From NCBI RefSeq assembly GCF_013410405.1, contig NZ_JACCFK010000001.1, forward strand, positions 2,666,001 through 2,730,000: 64,000 bases of DNA. Reading direction: 5' to 3'. Below the pieces are notes generated by a model that ran no database searches, was not told the origin of the DNA, and saw only the letters and a list, made by a program, of their open reading frames with translations. The stretch's first letter is position 1; the number at the start of each line of letters is the position of its first letter. Below are positions 33,319-42,896 of this stretch, in pieces. The translations under genes were made by a program, and so were the position numbers. This DNA is from Amycolatopsis endophytica (GTDB lineage: Bacteria; Actinomycetota; Actinomycetes; Mycobacteriales; Pseudonocardiaceae).

Positions 33319-34734
33319 ATGACCGAGAACGACCCCAGCGCACCGCACGACGGCGGTGCCCAGCGGGACCCCGGCACGCCGCAGTCGCCGGAGGACGCGA
33401 AGACGCCGCCGCGCGGAACGCCGCTCGGCTCCGGACTACAGCAGCAGCCGAGCCCGTGGTCGGCGCAGGGTGCCGCGCAGCAGGCCGCCCAGCCCACGCC
33501 GTACCAGGCCGGTGGGCAGCACCAGACGGGCGAGTCCGCCGGGCAGCAGACCGGCGGTTATCCGTGGGCGCCACCGGGTTCGCCGCAGCAGTCGCACTCG
33601 CCGTACGCGACCGCGGCGATGACGGCGCCGTCGGTTCCGCAGCAGCGTCGCGGGCCGGGCAAGCTCGTGGCCGGTGTCGCGGCGCTCGCGTTGCTGGTCG
33701 GCGGTGGGGCAGGTGCCGCCGGGGGGTACCTGACCGCGCAGAACAGCGGCGGCGGCTCGTCGTACAACGCGCTCGACCAGCCCGCGCCGGCACAGCAGAC
33801 GACGACGGCGCAGGCCGGTTCGGTCGAGGCGGTGGCGCAGAAGTTGTCGCCGAGCGTTGTCGAGCTGCAGGTTTCGGGACAGGGCGCCCAGGGCGAGGGG
33901 TCCGGGTTCGTGCTGTCGACGGACGGCTACATCCTGACGAACAACCACGTCGTCGAGGTCGCCGCGGACGGCGGGTCGATCCAGGCGGTGTTCCAGGACG
34001 GCACCAAGGCGAACGCGTCGATCGTGGGCCGCGACCCGACCACGGACATCGCCGTGGTGAAGGTCAGCGGAGTGCGGAACCTGACGCCGGTGACCCTGGG
34101 CAATTCGGACAACATGAGCGTCGGGCAGCCGGTGGTGGCGATCGGTTCGCCGTTCGAGCTGGCCGGGACGGTCACGTCGGGCATCGTGAGCGCGCTGCAC
34201 CGGCCGGTGCAGGCCGGCGGCAGCGAGGACGACCAGACGACGGTGATGAGCGCGATCCAGACCGACGCGGCGATCAACCCCGGTAACTCGGGAGGCCCGC
34301 TGGCGAACCTGCAGGGCCAGGTCATCGGCATCAACTCGGCCATCTACAGCCCGCAGTCGTCCAGCGGAATGGGCCAGACCGAGGCGACGAACGCCGGTAT
34401 CGGTTTCGCGATCCCGATCAACCAGGCGAGGCGCACGGCCCAGGAGATCATCGACACCGGCAAGGCGACGCAGACCTACATCGGCGCGAGCGTCAGCGAT
34501 GCCCAGCAGGGCGGCGCGCAGATCGCGGGCGTGCAGTCGGGCAGCCCGTCCGAGCAGGCGGGCCTGAAACAGGGCGACGTGGTGACGAAGGTGGAAGACC
34601 TCGTCATCAAGGACGCGGACGGCCTCATCGCGGCGGTGCGGACCCGCGCCCCCGGCGACAAGGTGACGTTCACGCTGAGCGACGGGCGGACGGTCCAGGT
34701 GACCCTGGGCGGTCAGGCGGTGCCGACCAACTGA
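33319..34734 (+). CDS. pepD: HtrA-family serine protease with PDZ domain (PepD)
   Basis: The 471-residue protein has a Pro/Gln-rich cytosolic tail (1-112), one membrane helix (about 115-138), an extracytoplasmic trypsin-like domain with His210 (TNNHVVE), Asp243 (PTTDIAVV) and Ser324 (NPGNSGGPL), and a C-terminal PDZ domain (GVQSGSPSEQAGLKQGDVV). It degrades or refolds damaged envelope proteins. In mycobacteria PepD is a target of MprAB and feeds back on it. Three CTCAG repeats upstream fit that control. Confidence 0.93.
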   Translation: MTENDPSAPHDGGAQRDPGTPQSPEDAKTPPRGTPLGSGLQQQPSPWSAQGAAQQAAQPTPYQAGGQHQTGESAGQQTGGYPWAPPGSPQQSHSPYATAAMTAPSVPQQRRGPGKLVAGVAALALLVGGGAGAAGGYLTAQNSGGGSSYNALDQPAPAQQTTTAQAGSVEAVAQKLSPSVVELQVSGQGAQGEGSGFVLSTDGYILTNNHVVEVAADGGSIQAVFQDGTKANASIVGRDPTTDIAVVKVSGVRNLTPVTLGNSDNMSVGQPVVAIGSPFELAGTVTSGIVSALHRPVQAGGSEDDQTTVMSAIQTDAAINPGNSGGPLANLQGQVIGINSAIYSPQSSSGMGQTEATNAGIGFAIPINQARRTAQEIIDTGKATQTYIGASVSDAQQGGAQIAGVQSGSPSEQAGLKQGDVVTKVEDLVIKDADGLIAAVRTRAPGDKVTFTLSDGRTVQVTLGGQAVPTN

Positions 34735-34783
34735 GGCCGGGGAGTTTCCGGCCGCGGGGTGGCCGGAGGGGAATGATGAGGCG

Positions 34784-34806
34784 CTCGGCCGCTCGGGGCG
34801 GCCGAG
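34784..34806 (+). terminator. Terminator hairpin after pepD
   Basis: CTCGGCCG (34784-34791) pairs with CGGCCGAG (34799-34806) with a 7-base loop, 50 bases after the pepD stop and before the convergent methyltransferase gene. Confidence 0.55.
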
Positions 34807-34908
34807 ACCACTTGACCGGCTTCACGGGGACGAGCCGGTAACCGGACCGCGTGCGACTGGCTTTCAGGCCGGTCGCGCGCGGTTTTCTCGTGGCCGGGGC
34901 CGCATCCC

Positions 34909-35514
34909 TCAGGCCCGCATCAGTTCCGCGAAATGACGTCGGCCGTGGGCGGCTGTCCAGGTGAGCCGCAACCCTGCCGCGAGCGCGACCCCGGTGAGCG
35001 CGTCCACCCCCAGCCACGCCCACGGGAACCACGGGCTGCCGTCGATCCGCACGCGTTCCCGTCGCACGGTGCGGCCGGGCGGGTCGACCTCCACCAGTGC
35101 CCGGCCGCCCGGGCCGAGCACCTCGAACACCCGCCGCAGCAGGGAAACCGGTTCGCCGCCGATGCCGATGTTGCCGTCGGCCAGCAGGGCGTGCCGCCAG
35201 CGTCCCTCGCCGGGGAGGCGCTCGAACACGTTCCGCCGCAGCGCCACCCCGCCGCGCTGCCGGGTCAGCCGCACGGCGGTGCCCGAAACGTCGATGCCCA
35301 GCGACGGGACGCCCCGCTGTGCCAGCGCGGCGGTCAGACGCCCCGGGCCGCACCCGATGTCGAGCGTCGGGCCGGAGCAGCGGGTCAGCAGCAGCTCGTC
35401 GCCCTCGCCGGGATCCCGGATCCAGCGCTGGATGGGCAGGTCGACATGTCCGCCGTCGGCCAGTTCGAGGCGGCAGTGCCTGCCCAGCAGCCCCGCGTCG
35501 AACGGACCGTTCAT
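34909..35514 (-). CDS. Class I SAM-dependent methyltransferase
   Basis: The 201-residue protein carries the SAM-binding glycine loop TLDIGCGPGRLTAAL near residue 50, the acidic strand end GIDVSG, and a later GGRALVEVDPPG strand. The acceptor is unknown. It is the last gene of a three-gene run with a TIGR04282/DUF2064 protein and a family-2 glycosyltransferase, joined by ATGA overlaps. The set recurs in actinobacteria and may modify a lipid-linked sugar or small glycoside, which is inference. Confidence 0.85.
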   Translation of the reverse strand: MNGPFDAGLLGRHCRLELADGGHVDLPIQRWIRDPGEGDELLLTRCSGPTLDIGCGPGRLTAALAQRGVPSLGIDVSGTAVRLTRQRGGVALRRNVFERLPGEGRWRHALLADGNIGIGGEPVSLLRRVFEVLGPGGRALVEVDPPGRTVRRERVRIDGSPWFPWAWLGVDALTGVALAAGLRLTWTAAHGRRHFAELMRA

Positions 35515-36173
35515 CGGCCCACCGCCGCGACCGCGCGCGGGAACCGGCCCCCGCACTGGCGCGCGACCCGCCGCGCGTCGGACATCGTGTCCACATCGGA
35601 CAGAACGCGCAGCGGGGCGGGTGCGAGACCGGCGCCGGCCAGCGCGGCGTGCGTCCGGTCGCCCGTGTCCGGCCGGGACATCGGCACGTCGGCGAGCACG
35701 CGGGCCTTGCACGGGTCACGCAGGCCCAGCGCCCACCAGCCGCCGTCCTCGGCGCGCCCCAGTACCGCGTCCCGTCCCAGCAGCCCCCGCGCGGAAGCCG
35801 TCAGCAGTTCGGCCGTGACCTGCGGTGTGTCCATCCCGATCTGCAGCACCGGCAGGCCGGGACAAGCCGCCGCCGCGTCGGCATGAGCGTTCGCCAGCCG
35901 CTCGCCGAACGAGTCACCGCGCTGCTGGAGGACCCGCATCTCCGACAGCGACCGGTCCAGCTGATCGTTGTGCGCCGCACGGGTGAAATCGCCGGTCGAC
36001 GCGACCACCGGAACGGCTCCCGGGGTGGCGGCGACCGCGTCGAGCGTGTCCAGCAGCGCGGCCGCGGCGATCTCGGCGGCCTGCCGCGGCGTGGCCGGCG
36101 GGCACAGCCGCGTCTTCGCGAACCCGGGAACCGGCGCCTTGGCCACCACGAGCACGCAGAACGCCTCCGTCAT
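35511..36173 (-). CDS. TIGR04282/DUF2064 nucleotidyl- or glycosyltransferase-like protein
   Basis: The 220-residue protein has the GT-A-like start CVLVVAKAPVPGFAKTRLCP and the motifs LQIGMDTPQ and EDGGWWALGL that mark DUF2064/TIGR04282, a family related to sugar-nucleotide transferases and linked to arsenosugar genes in some bacteria. No arsenic genes are nearby. Its start overlaps the glycosyltransferase stop and its stop overlaps the methyltransferase start, so all three are translated in step. Confidence 0.82.
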   Translation of the reverse strand: MTEAFCVLVVAKAPVPGFAKTRLCPPATPRQAAEIAAAALLDTLDAVAATPGAVPVVASTGDFTRAAHNDQLDRSLSEMRVLQQRGDSFGERLANAHADAAAACPGLPVLQIGMDTPQVTAELLTASARGLLGRDAVLGRAEDGGWWALGLRDPCKARVLADVPMSRPDTGDRTHAALAGAGLAPAPLRVLSDVDTMSDARRVARQCGGRFPRAVAAVGR

Positions 36174-36829
36174 CCGCGCAGCACCCGCCCCATGTCGCGC
36201 GCCGCGCGCAGCGTGCCCCGCACCGAACCGGACACTTTCGACTTCCCCGCCGTCCGCGGCCGGTAGGTCACGTCCACCTCGCGCACGGACCAGCCTGCCC
36301 GGCCGGCGCGCACCAGAAGCTCCAGGGGGTACCCGAACGCGCGATCCCGCACGCCGAGGTCGAGCAGCGCCCGCCGCCTGGCCACCCGCATCGGCGCGAT
36401 GTCGTGCACCGGCAGCCCCTGTCGCCGCAGCAGAGCCGCGAGCAGGGCGTTTCCCGCCCGCGCGTGCCACGGCCACGCGCCCGGCACCGGACGGCGGCGT
36501 CCCGCGGCGAGATCGGCCCCCCGCGACACCTCCGCCTGCAGCTCCGTCAGCTGCGCGGGGTCGAGCGACCCGTCGGCGTCCAGGAACGCGACGAGATCCG
36601 ACGTCGCGTGCTCCAGTCCGGTGTGCACGGCCGCGCCGTACCCTCGGCGCGGCTCGAAGACGACCTTCGCGCCCGACGCGGCGGCGACCTCGGCTGAACC
36701 GTCGGTCGACCCGTTGTCGACCACGATCGCCCGGGAACCGGATGGCAGTGCGGCCAGCACGCCGGGCAGCGCGCCCGACTCGTTCAGGCAGGGCAGGATG
36801 ACGTCCACGAACACGGACGGTAAGTCCAC
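36170..36829 (-). CDS. Family 2 glycosyltransferase
   Basis: The 219-residue GT-A enzyme has VDVILPCLNESGALPGVL at the start, a VVDNGSTDGS strand-turn near 37-46, and the metal-binding AFLDADGSLDP near 80-90. The C-terminal RTAGKSKVSGSVRGTLRA segment is typical of dolichol-phosphate-mannose-synthase-like transferases. It probably moves a sugar from a nucleotide donor to a polyprenyl phosphate. The GTG start at 36829 leaves about 150 bp to the divergent membrane protein gene. Confidence 0.88.
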   Translation of the reverse strand: MDLPSVFVDVILPCLNESGALPGVLAALPSGSRAIVVDNGSTDGSAEVAAASGAKVVFEPRRGYGAAVHTGLEHATSDLVAFLDADGSLDPAQLTELQAEVSRGADLAAGRRRPVPGAWPWHARAGNALLAALLRRQGLPVHDIAPMRVARRRALLDLGVRDRAFGYPLELLVRAGRAGWSVREVDVTYRPRTAGKSKVSGSVRGTLRAARDMGRVLRG

Positions 36830-36977
36830 CGTGGACGAAGAGAAAGCCTTTCGGGCCTTACCAAAGAATGACGGACCATCAAATCTTACCTACTGGTGAC
36901 GAACCCCGGTTCCGGCTTTCCCCCTCGATCGGCTGCCGTTATCGTGCGCGGGGTCGGTGAGAGACAAGGGGGCGTGC

Positions 36978-38357
36978 ATGCAACTCGGGACCCTTCGCGC
37001 TCCGGACCGCATCCGGCGCCCGAAGCGTTCCTGGGACGTGGTGGCCGTCGTGGCGGCCGGTGTCGTGGTCGCCGCCGCGGTCGCCGTCGGCGCCTATCTG
37101 AACCGGCCCGGGTCCGGCGTCAACCTGCTGGCCCCGGCCGCTCCGCTGTTCGGCCACTGGCTGCCGCACACCGGTCCGGGAACGGTGTTCGCACTGGTGA
37201 TCGCGCTGGTAGTGGTCGGAGGGGGACCACCGCTGGCGCGCTCGATGCGGTGGTGGCCGCTGCTCGGGCTCGGCTACCTGACCGCGGTCGCCTGGACGTT
37301 CGCGCTCGCGATGGTCGACGGCTGGCAGCGCGGCCTCGCCGATCGCCTCACCAACCCCAACGAATACCTGCGCGAGGTCCCGGGGATCACCGACATCCCG
37401 GCCATGGTGCGCGGGTTCTCGTCCCGGATCCTCGACTTCCAGCCCGACTCGTGGACCACCCACGTGTCCGGTCACCCGCCGGGCGCGACGCTGGTGTTCG
37501 TCTGGCTCGACCGCATCGGGTTGTCCGGCGGCGGCTGGGCGGCCGTCGTCTGCGTACTCGTCGGCTGTCTCGCGGCCGTCGCCGTGCCGCTGACGTTGTC
37601 CGCGCTGCACCAGTGCGACGCCGCGCGCGCGACCGTGCCGTTCGCCGTGCTGTTCCCCGGCGCGGTGTGGGTCGGGGCGTCCGCCGACGGCCTGTTCGCC
37701 GGGCTCACCGCGGTCGGCGTCGCCGTGCTGGCCTACGCGACGCACGGCTTCCGCACCGGACGCTGGTTCGCGGTCCCGTACTCGCTGCTGGGCGGCGCCC
37801 TGCTCGGGTTCGGGATCTTCCTGTCCTACGGGCTCGTGCTGCTGGGCGTCGTCGGGATCGCCGTGATCGTCGCCGGTCGCGGCCTCACCAGGGTGCTGCC
37901 GCTGGCGATCGCCGGCGCGCTCGTGCCCGTCGTGGCCTTCGCGCTGGGCGGCTTCTGGTGGCTCGACGGCTACCACCTCGTCGTCGAACGCTACTACCAG
38001 GGCATCGCGACGGAACGGCCGTACGCGTACTGGGTATGGGCCAACCTCGCGTGTCTGGCCCTGTCCGCCGGGCCCGCGGTGATCGCCGGAGTGCGCCGGA
38101 GCATGACCGACACCTTCCTGGCCAAGGGCCGGATCCGCGCCGAGCCGGCGCTGCTCCTGGTCGGGGCAGCGGTGGTCGCGATACTGATGGCTGACCTTTC
38201 CGGGCTGTCCAAGGCCGAAACCGAGCGGATTTGGCTACCGTTCACGGTGTGGTTGGTGCCCGCGGTGTCGTTGCTGCCGGGCGGGCGTCGTGGATGGCTC
38301 GCCGCCCAGGCGGTGCTGGCGCTCGCGGTGAATCACCTCGTGCTGACCTACTGGTAG
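36978..38357 (+). CDS. Polytopic membrane protein, probable GT-C-type glycosyltransferase
   Basis: The 459-residue protein has about eleven hydrophobic segments with one large loop after helix 3 (DGWQRGLADRLTNPNEYLRE to TTHVSGHPPGATLVF). The end LSKAETERIWLPF, before the last two helices, is typical of actinobacterial polyprenyl-phosphate-sugar transferases. It is divergent from the family 2 glycosyltransferase, which could supply its lipid-linked donor; that link is inferred. The ATG is preferred over GTG 36957 because AAGGGGG precedes it. It is followed 6 bases later by a two-component system. Confidence 0.75.
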   Translation: MQLGTLRAPDRIRRPKRSWDVVAVVAAGVVVAAAVAVGAYLNRPGSGVNLLAPAAPLFGHWLPHTGPGTVFALVIALVVVGGGPPLARSMRWWPLLGLGYLTAVAWTFALAMVDGWQRGLADRLTNPNEYLREVPGITDIPAMVRGFSSRILDFQPDSWTTHVSGHPPGATLVFVWLDRIGLSGGGWAAVVCVLVGCLAAVAVPLTLSALHQCDAARATVPFAVLFPGAVWVGASADGLFAGLTAVGVAVLAYATHGFRTGRWFAVPYSLLGGALLGFGIFLSYGLVLLGVVGIAVIVAGRGLTRVLPLAIAGALVPVVAFALGGFWWLDGYHLVVERYYQGIATERPYAYWVWANLACLALSAGPAVIAGVRRSMTDTFLAKGRIRAEPALLLVGAAVVAILMADLSGLSKAETERIWLPFTVWLVPAVSLLPGGRRGWLAAQAVLALAVNHLVLTYW

Positions 38358-38363
38358 GGCGAA

Positions 38364-39062
38364 GTGTCTGAAAATGGCCGGATCCTCGTGGTCGACGACG
38401 ACGAGACGGTCCGTGACGTGGTGCGGCGGTACCTGGAGGCGGGCGGGTTCAGCGTCGAACTGGCCGGTGACGGCGTCGACGGGTTGCGCCGCTTCGGCGA
38501 ACGCGAGCCGGACCTCGTGGTGCTCGACGTGATGATGCCCGGGCTCGGCGGACTCGAGGTGTGCCGCCGGATGCGGGAGACCAGCCAGGTCCCGGTGGTC
38601 CTGCTGACCGCGCTCGGCGAGGAGGAGGACCGGATCGCGGGGTTGCGGCTCGGTGCGGACGACTACGTGACCAAGCCGTTCAGCCCGCGCGAGCTGGCGT
38701 TGCGGGTGTCCTCGGTGCTGCGGCGCGCCCGGCTGCCGGCGCGGGAGCCGGTGGGGAGCGTGCTCGTCGACGGTGGGTTGCGGCTGATGCCGGACGCGCA
38801 CCAGGCGGTGCTCGACGGGCGGGTCCTGCCGCTGACCACCCGCGAATTCGACCTGCTGGCGTACTTCCTGGCGCATCCCGGGACGGCGTTCTCCCGCGAG
38901 GAGCTGCTGGAGAAGGTCTGGGGCTGGAGCTTCGGCGACCAGTCCACCGTGACCGTCCACGTGCGACGGCTACGGGAGAAGATCGAGACCGACCCGGCGA
39001 AACCGGCGCGCATCGCGACGGTGTGGGGCGTCGGCTACCGCTACGACCCGGTGCAGCCGTGA
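38364..39062 (+). CDS. OmpR-family response regulator
   Basis: The 232-residue protein has a receiver (DDDE near 11, phospho-acceptor Asp in [13 protein letters not shown] near 54, Lys in [11 protein letters not shown] near 104) and a winged-helix domain ([34 protein letters not shown]). It starts at GTG 38364 behind TAGGGCGAA and overlaps its kinase gene by four bases. Transcription with the upstream membrane glycosyltransferase gene suggests control of a surface-sugar function, which is inference. Confidence 0.92.
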   Translation: MSENGRILVVDDDETVRDVVRRYLEAGGFSVELAGDGVDGLRRFGEREPDLVVLDVMMPGLGGLEVCRRMRETSQVPVVLLTALGEEEDRIAGLRLGADDYVTKPFSPRELALRVSSVLRRARLPAREPVGSVLVDGGLRLMPDAHQAVLDGRVLPLTTREFDLLAYFLAHPGTAFSREELLEKVWGWSFGDQSTVTVHVRRLREKIETDPAKPARIATVWGVGYRYDPVQP

Positions 39063-40105
39063 TCGAACCGAGTGAATCGTTCCCGGACATGCTGACGCAT
39101 GCCTGGCACATCCTGCCCTTCGCGATGCTGTTCGCGCTGCCGGTCGTCGTCGCGGGTGGCGTGGTGCTGTACTTCCTGCGGCGTGGTTCACCGGCGACCA
39201 CGTTGACGGTGCTGGTGCTGATCCCGGTGTTGTCGACGCTGGCCGGCGTGCTCGGTGTCAGCGGGTTCATGTTCACCCCGGCGCTGACGACGATGCTGCT
39301 GGTCTGCCTGCTGGTCGGCGTGTGGACGGTGCCCACGGCGATCGTGCTGGGCCGCGCCATCGGGCGGCGGACGGTGTGGGAGCGGGAGGCGCGTGAGCGG
39401 GAACGCGCGGCCGAGGCCGCGCGACGGGACCTGGTCGCGTGGATCAGCCACGACCTGCGCAGCCCGCTGGCCGGGATCCGGGCGATGGCCGAGGCGCTGG
39501 CCGACGGGATCGTGTCCGAGCAGCGCGAGGTCGCCGACTACGCGCAGCGGATCAGCGGCGAGAGCGAGCGGTTGTCCGGGATGGTGAACGACCTGTTCGA
39601 GCTGTCCCGGATCACCGCGGGAGCCCTGCGGTTGTCGCTGTCGGCGGTGCCGCTGCGCGACGTCGTCAGCGACGCGTTGGCCACGCAGGCGCCGCTGGCG
39701 CAGCAGAAGCAGGTGCGGGTGCGGGCGGAGGCGGACGCGTGGCCGGTGGTGTCCGGCAGTGATCCGGAGCTGGCGCGGATCGTGCAGAACCTCGTGTCGA
39801 ACGCCATCCGGCACACCCCGCCGGACGGCACGGTGGCCGTGCGGGTGGCCGTGGAGGGCGACGACGCCCTGCTCGCGGTGGACGACTGCTGCGGCGGCAT
39901 CCCGGAGGACGAGATCACCCGCGTGTTCGACGTGGCCTTCCGTGGCACGGCGGCACGCACGCCGGACCGTTCGGGCACCGCAGGCGGCGGACTGGGGCTG
40001 GCGATCGCGAAGGGCCTGGTGGAGGCCCATCACGGGCACATCGGGGTGCGCAACCACGGTGAGGGTTGCCGCTTCGAGGTGCGGTTGCCGCTGGCCGCGG
40101 GGTGA
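39059..40105 (+). CDS. Sensor histidine kinase
   Basis: The 348-residue kinase has two membrane helices (about 20-41 and 48-95, the second possibly double) with almost no extracytoplasmic loop, so it probably senses a membrane or intracellular signal. A coiled coil rich in Arg/Glu (107-123) follows, then the phospho-acceptor His131 in [14 protein letters not shown] and an ATPase domain ([33 protein letters not shown]). It pairs with the regulator whose stop it overlaps. It starts at GTG 39059. Confidence 0.9.
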   Translation: MIEPSESFPDMLTHAWHILPFAMLFALPVVVAGGVVLYFLRRGSPATTLTVLVLIPVLSTLAGVLGVSGFMFTPALTTMLLVCLLVGVWTVPTAIVLGRAIGRRTVWEREARERERAAEAARRDLVAWISHDLRSPLAGIRAMAEALADGIVSEQREVADYAQRISGESERLSGMVNDLFELSRITAGALRLSLSAVPLRDVVSDALATQAPLAQQKQVRVRAEADAWPVVSGSDPELARIVQNLVSNAIRHTPPDGTVAVRVAVEGDDALLAVDDCCGGIPEDEITRVFDVAFRGTAARTPDRSGTAGGGLGLAIAKGLVEAHHGHIGVRNHGEGCRFEVRLPLAAG

Positions 40106-40110
40106 GTGCC

Positions 40111-40677
40111 TCACCGGAGGACTTGATAGCGCAGGTGCGTGACCCCCTGGCCCTCGATGCTCCGGACGAGCCGCAGCTCGGCGGTCTCGGCCCCGAAGAG
40201 GCGGCGGCCCCCACCGAGCAGGACCGGGACGAGGTGGACCTCCAGCTCATCGAGCTGACCGGCCGCCAGCAACGCTTGCGCGGCGCCCGCGCCGTGCACC
40301 ATGACGGCGCGTCCGCCCGCCGCGGCCCGTGCGTCGGTGGCGGCCGCGACGACGTCGGTGTAGAACTTCGCGCTGCCCGGCGGCTCGTCGGCGGGGTCGA
40401 TGTGGTGGGTCAGCACGTGGATCGGGACGCCGTCGTGGTGGTCGCCCTGCCAGCGGCCAGCCAGTTCGAACGTGCGCCGCCCGGAAATGAGCGCGCCGGT
40501 GGCCAGCGCCTCGCTGAATATCTGCCCGTCCGGGCCGGGGTCCAGCCGGTGGTCGAGCCAGTCGAACAGACGGCCGCCGCCGCGTCCGAGTTCCTGCCCG
40601 GGGCGGTCATCGGGCCCGGCGATGTAGCCGTCCAGCGACATCGACATGTACAGGCGGATCGGTGTGCTCTGTGCCAT
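40111..40677 (-). CDS. RibD C-terminal/dihydrofolate reductase-like protein
   Basis: The 188-residue protein has the family start IRLYMSMSLDGYIAGPDDRP, the middle ISGRRTFELAGRW and the end VLLGGGRRLFGAETAELRL. It is a second NADPH-dependent reductase-like paralog in this window (also 7575 and 51229). It converges with the kinase gene with a 5-base gap and stands alone, downstream of no obvious partner. The substrate is unknown. Confidence 0.85.
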   Translation of the reverse strand: MAQSTPIRLYMSMSLDGYIAGPDDRPGQELGRGGGRLFDWLDHRLDPGPDGQIFSEALATGALISGRRTFELAGRWQGDHHDGVPIHVLTHHIDPADEPPGSAKFYTDVVAAATDARAAAGGRAVMVHGAGAAQALLAAGQLDELEVHLVPVLLGGGRRLFGAETAELRLVRSIEGQGVTHLRYQVLR

Positions 40678-40741
40678 GAGCGGAGTCCCTTCGGTCCGGT
40701 GTCTCACCACCACGTCGGACGAAGGGGCCGCCGTTCGACAG

Positions 40742-41791
40742 TCAGACGCGCAGCGGTGCCGCGGCGAAGCTCGTGATGCCCTCGTCGAAGGGGATCCGCG
40801 CGGTGAAGCCCAGCAGCTCGCGGGCGCGGGCGGGATCGGCGACCACGTGGCGGACGTCGGCGGAGCGGGCGCCGCCCGCGACGACCGGTGCCGGTCCGCC
40901 ATATGCGCGGGCCAGCTCGGTGGCCAGCTCGCCGACGGTGTGGGGTGTACCGGAACAGACGTTGACCGGCGTCAGCTCTCCCGGCTGCCCTGGCGTCTTG
41001 AGGGCGAGCAGATTCGCCTCGGCGACGTCCTCCACGTGCACGAAGTCGCGGCGCTGGCGGCCGTCCTCCAGCACGGTCGGCGGCTCGCCCCGCTCGAGTG
41101 CCGAGCGGAAGAGCGCGGCGACCCCCGCGTAGGGCGTGTTCCGGGGCATGCGCGGCCCGTACACGTTGTGGTAGCGCAGCGCCCACACGTGCCCGCCGGT
41201 CTGCCGTGCCCAGGCGCCCGCCAGGTGCTCCTGCGCCAGCTTCGTGGCGGCGTAGGTGCTGCGCGGCTCCAGTGGTGCGTCCTCGGGCACGAGGAGCGGT
41301 TCGAGGTCGGCGCCGCACCGGGGGCACGGAGGTTCGAACCTCCCGTTCTCGATGGCGGACGGGGGACGGGCCGCGGGCGCGACGACGCCGTGTTCGGGAC
41401 AGCGGTAGCGGCCCTCGCCGTAGACGACCATCGACGACGCCAGCACGAGCCGGGTCAGCCCGGCCGCGTACATCCCGGCCAGCAGCACCGCCGTGCCGTA
41501 GTCGTTGTGCAGGGCGTAGGTGGGCGCGTCGGCGGGATCGAGGCCGTGCCCGACCACCGCCGCCTGGTGGCAGACGACGTCCACTTCGGACAACAGCTCG
41601 CGCAGCAGCGCCGCGTCGGTGACGGCGCCTCGCACGAACCGGTGAGCCGTGGTGTAGCCGGGTACCTCCTCGCCGCCGTGGGCCTGGGGCAGGAGGTCGT
41701 CGAGCACCACGACGTCCCAGCCGGAGGCGTTCAGGAGGTCGGCGACATGGGAACCGATGAACCCGGCTCCGCCCGTGACGAGTACGCGCAC
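40742..41791 (-). CDS. NAD-dependent nucleotide-sugar epimerase/dehydratase, extended SDR
   Basis: The 349-residue protein starts at GTG 41791 with the NAD-binding VRVLVTGGAGFIGSHVADLL, has the catalytic YAATK motif (in RSTYAATKLAQEHL, near 190), and an unusual inserted zinc-ribbon-like loop (CPEHG to PPCPRCGADLEP, about 135-165) seen in actinobacterial relatives. Such enzymes convert UDP- or GDP-sugars. With the GT2, TIGR04282 and GT-C genes it completes a probable surface-sugar set. The product sugar is unknown. Confidence 0.85.
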   Translation of the reverse strand: MRVLVTGGAGFIGSHVADLLNASGWDVVVLDDLLPQAHGGEEVPGYTTAHRFVRGAVTDAALLRELLSEVDVVCHQAAVVGHGLDPADAPTYALHNDYGTAVLLAGMYAAGLTRLVLASSMVVYGEGRYRCPEHGVVAPAARPPSAIENGRFEPPCPRCGADLEPLLVPEDAPLEPRSTYAATKLAQEHLAGAWARQTGGHVWALRYHNVYGPRMPRNTPYAGVAALFRSALERGEPPTVLEDGRQRRDFVHVEDVAEANLLALKTPGQPGELTPVNVCSGTPHTVGELATELARAYGGPAPVVAGGARSADVRHVVADPARARELLGFTARIPFDEGITSFAAAPLRV

Positions 41792-41878
41792 GCCGGTCAC
41801 GCTACGGCTGCCGCGGCTGGCACGCAGTAGTGGCGACGTGCCCGTCAGACTTCGGTAACAACCGGATACCGTGTGCTC

Positions 41879-42379
41879 ATGGAACGCAGTGCACAGCGGC
41901 TGGGCCGCGCGCTCGTGGTGATCGTGGACGACCGCGCGGCGCACGGCGAGCATGAGGACACCTCGGGCCCCCTGGTTCAGGAGCTGCTGGAGGAAGCCGG
42001 CTTCATCGTGGACGGCGTGGTGCTCGTGCACGCCGACACCGTGGCGATCCGCAACGCGCTCAACACCGCCGTGATCGGTGGCGTGGACCTCGTCATCACG
42101 GTCGGCGGCACGGGCGTGTCGCCGCGCGACGTCACCCCGGACGCGACGGTCGGTGTGCTGGACCGCCCCATTCCCGGAGTCGGTGAGGCGCTGCGCTCCT
42201 CCGGGCTGGCCGCCGGTGCGGTGGACGCGGGCATCTCCCGCGGCCTGGTGGGCGTCTCGGGCAGCACGCTCGTGGTCAATCTCGCCGGCTCACGCGCCGC
42301 GGTGCGCGACGGCATGGCGACGCTGTCCTCGCTCGTGCCCTACGTGATCGACCAGCTCTCCGGGCTCGACGAGTCCTGA
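41879..42379 (+). CDS. moaB2: MogA/MoaB-family molybdopterin protein (MoaB2)
   Basis: The 166-residue protein has the MoCF-type motif ITVGGTGVSPRDVTPDAT (near 76-93) and the LVVNLAGSRAAVRDGM segment. In molybdenum cofactor synthesis such proteins adenylylate molybdopterin, although MoaB2 paralogs may have other roles. Its position between pepD and mscL matches Rv0984 in M. tuberculosis. Its TGA overlaps the ATG of the next small gene. Confidence 0.88.
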   Translation: MERSAQRLGRALVVIVDDRAAHGEHEDTSGPLVQELLEEAGFIVDGVVLVHADTVAIRNALNTAVIGGVDLVITVGGTGVSPRDVTPDATVGVLDRPIPGVGEALRSSGLAAGAVDAGISRGLVGVSGSTLVVNLAGSRAAVRDGMATLSSLVPYVIDQLSGLDES

Positions 42380-42555
42380 TGCCGGCGGACGACCGGGAGC
42401 GCAGGACTCCCCGTGACCGCGACCGGCGCAAGCTGGACGAGGTCTTCGGGGAGGTCCTCCCGGACACCACGTCCGACGAGCGGGAGCCGGAGCGCCCCAC
42501 GCGCGATGACGACGCCTGGTACCGCGAGAACCGGCCCCCGCACCACGGCGGCTAG
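42379..42555 (+). CDS. Small charged protein coupled to moaB2
   Basis: ATG 42379 overlaps the moaB2 stop (TGATG), and the frame runs to TAG 42553-42555, giving 58 residues. It is extremely charged (DDRERRTPRDRDRRKLDEVF; EPERPTRDDDAWYRENRPP) and probably unstructured. The coupling and clean frame argue that it is real. Similar short Asp/Arg-rich proteins occur in actinobacteria; function is unknown. Confidence 0.6.
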   Translation: MPADDRERRTPRDRDRRKLDEVFGEVLPDTTSDEREPERPTRDDDAWYRENRPPHHGG

Positions 42556-42896
42556 AGACTGTTTCGGACGTGGCTTGCGTGGCGGCGCGGGCCCTGTTCA
42601 AGGCGGCCCCTGGCTGTGGGATCGCCTCCTCATGAACTCCCGCCCGCCAGCCCGACCACTTCCCTGAACGGACGCGCTCCGCGCGACCCGCCGAGTCAAA
42701 CCCGCGGCGGGGCCAGCGCACGGCCCACAGCAAGCGGCTCCGCCGCTGATGAAACGGGCGCTGGCGCCACCGTCCGCCCAGCACCACTGTCGCCCGGCGT
42801 TGGCAGGACGGCGGCCGGGGTGGCCCGGCGCGGTGCGGGAACGGCGAGGTCTCGAGATTCCCGGGCTCCCGGGGCCGGACCCCGGGAGCGCCGACA
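42556..42896. other. GC-rich intergenic block, possible dispersed repeat
   Basis: No gene is supported. It contains several short self-complementary GC-rich segments (for example GGACGCGCTCCGCGCGACC near 42668 and AAGCGGCTCCGCCGCTGA near 42733), in a style that recurs between genes in this group of bacteria. It ends with the mscL terminator at 42865-42889. Confidence 0.4.
42865..42889 (-). terminator. Terminator hairpin of mscL
   Basis: GCTCCCGGGG (42865-42874) and CCCCGGGAGC (42880-42889) form a perfect 10-bp stem with a 5-base loop, 7 bases after the mscL stop. Confidence 0.75.
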
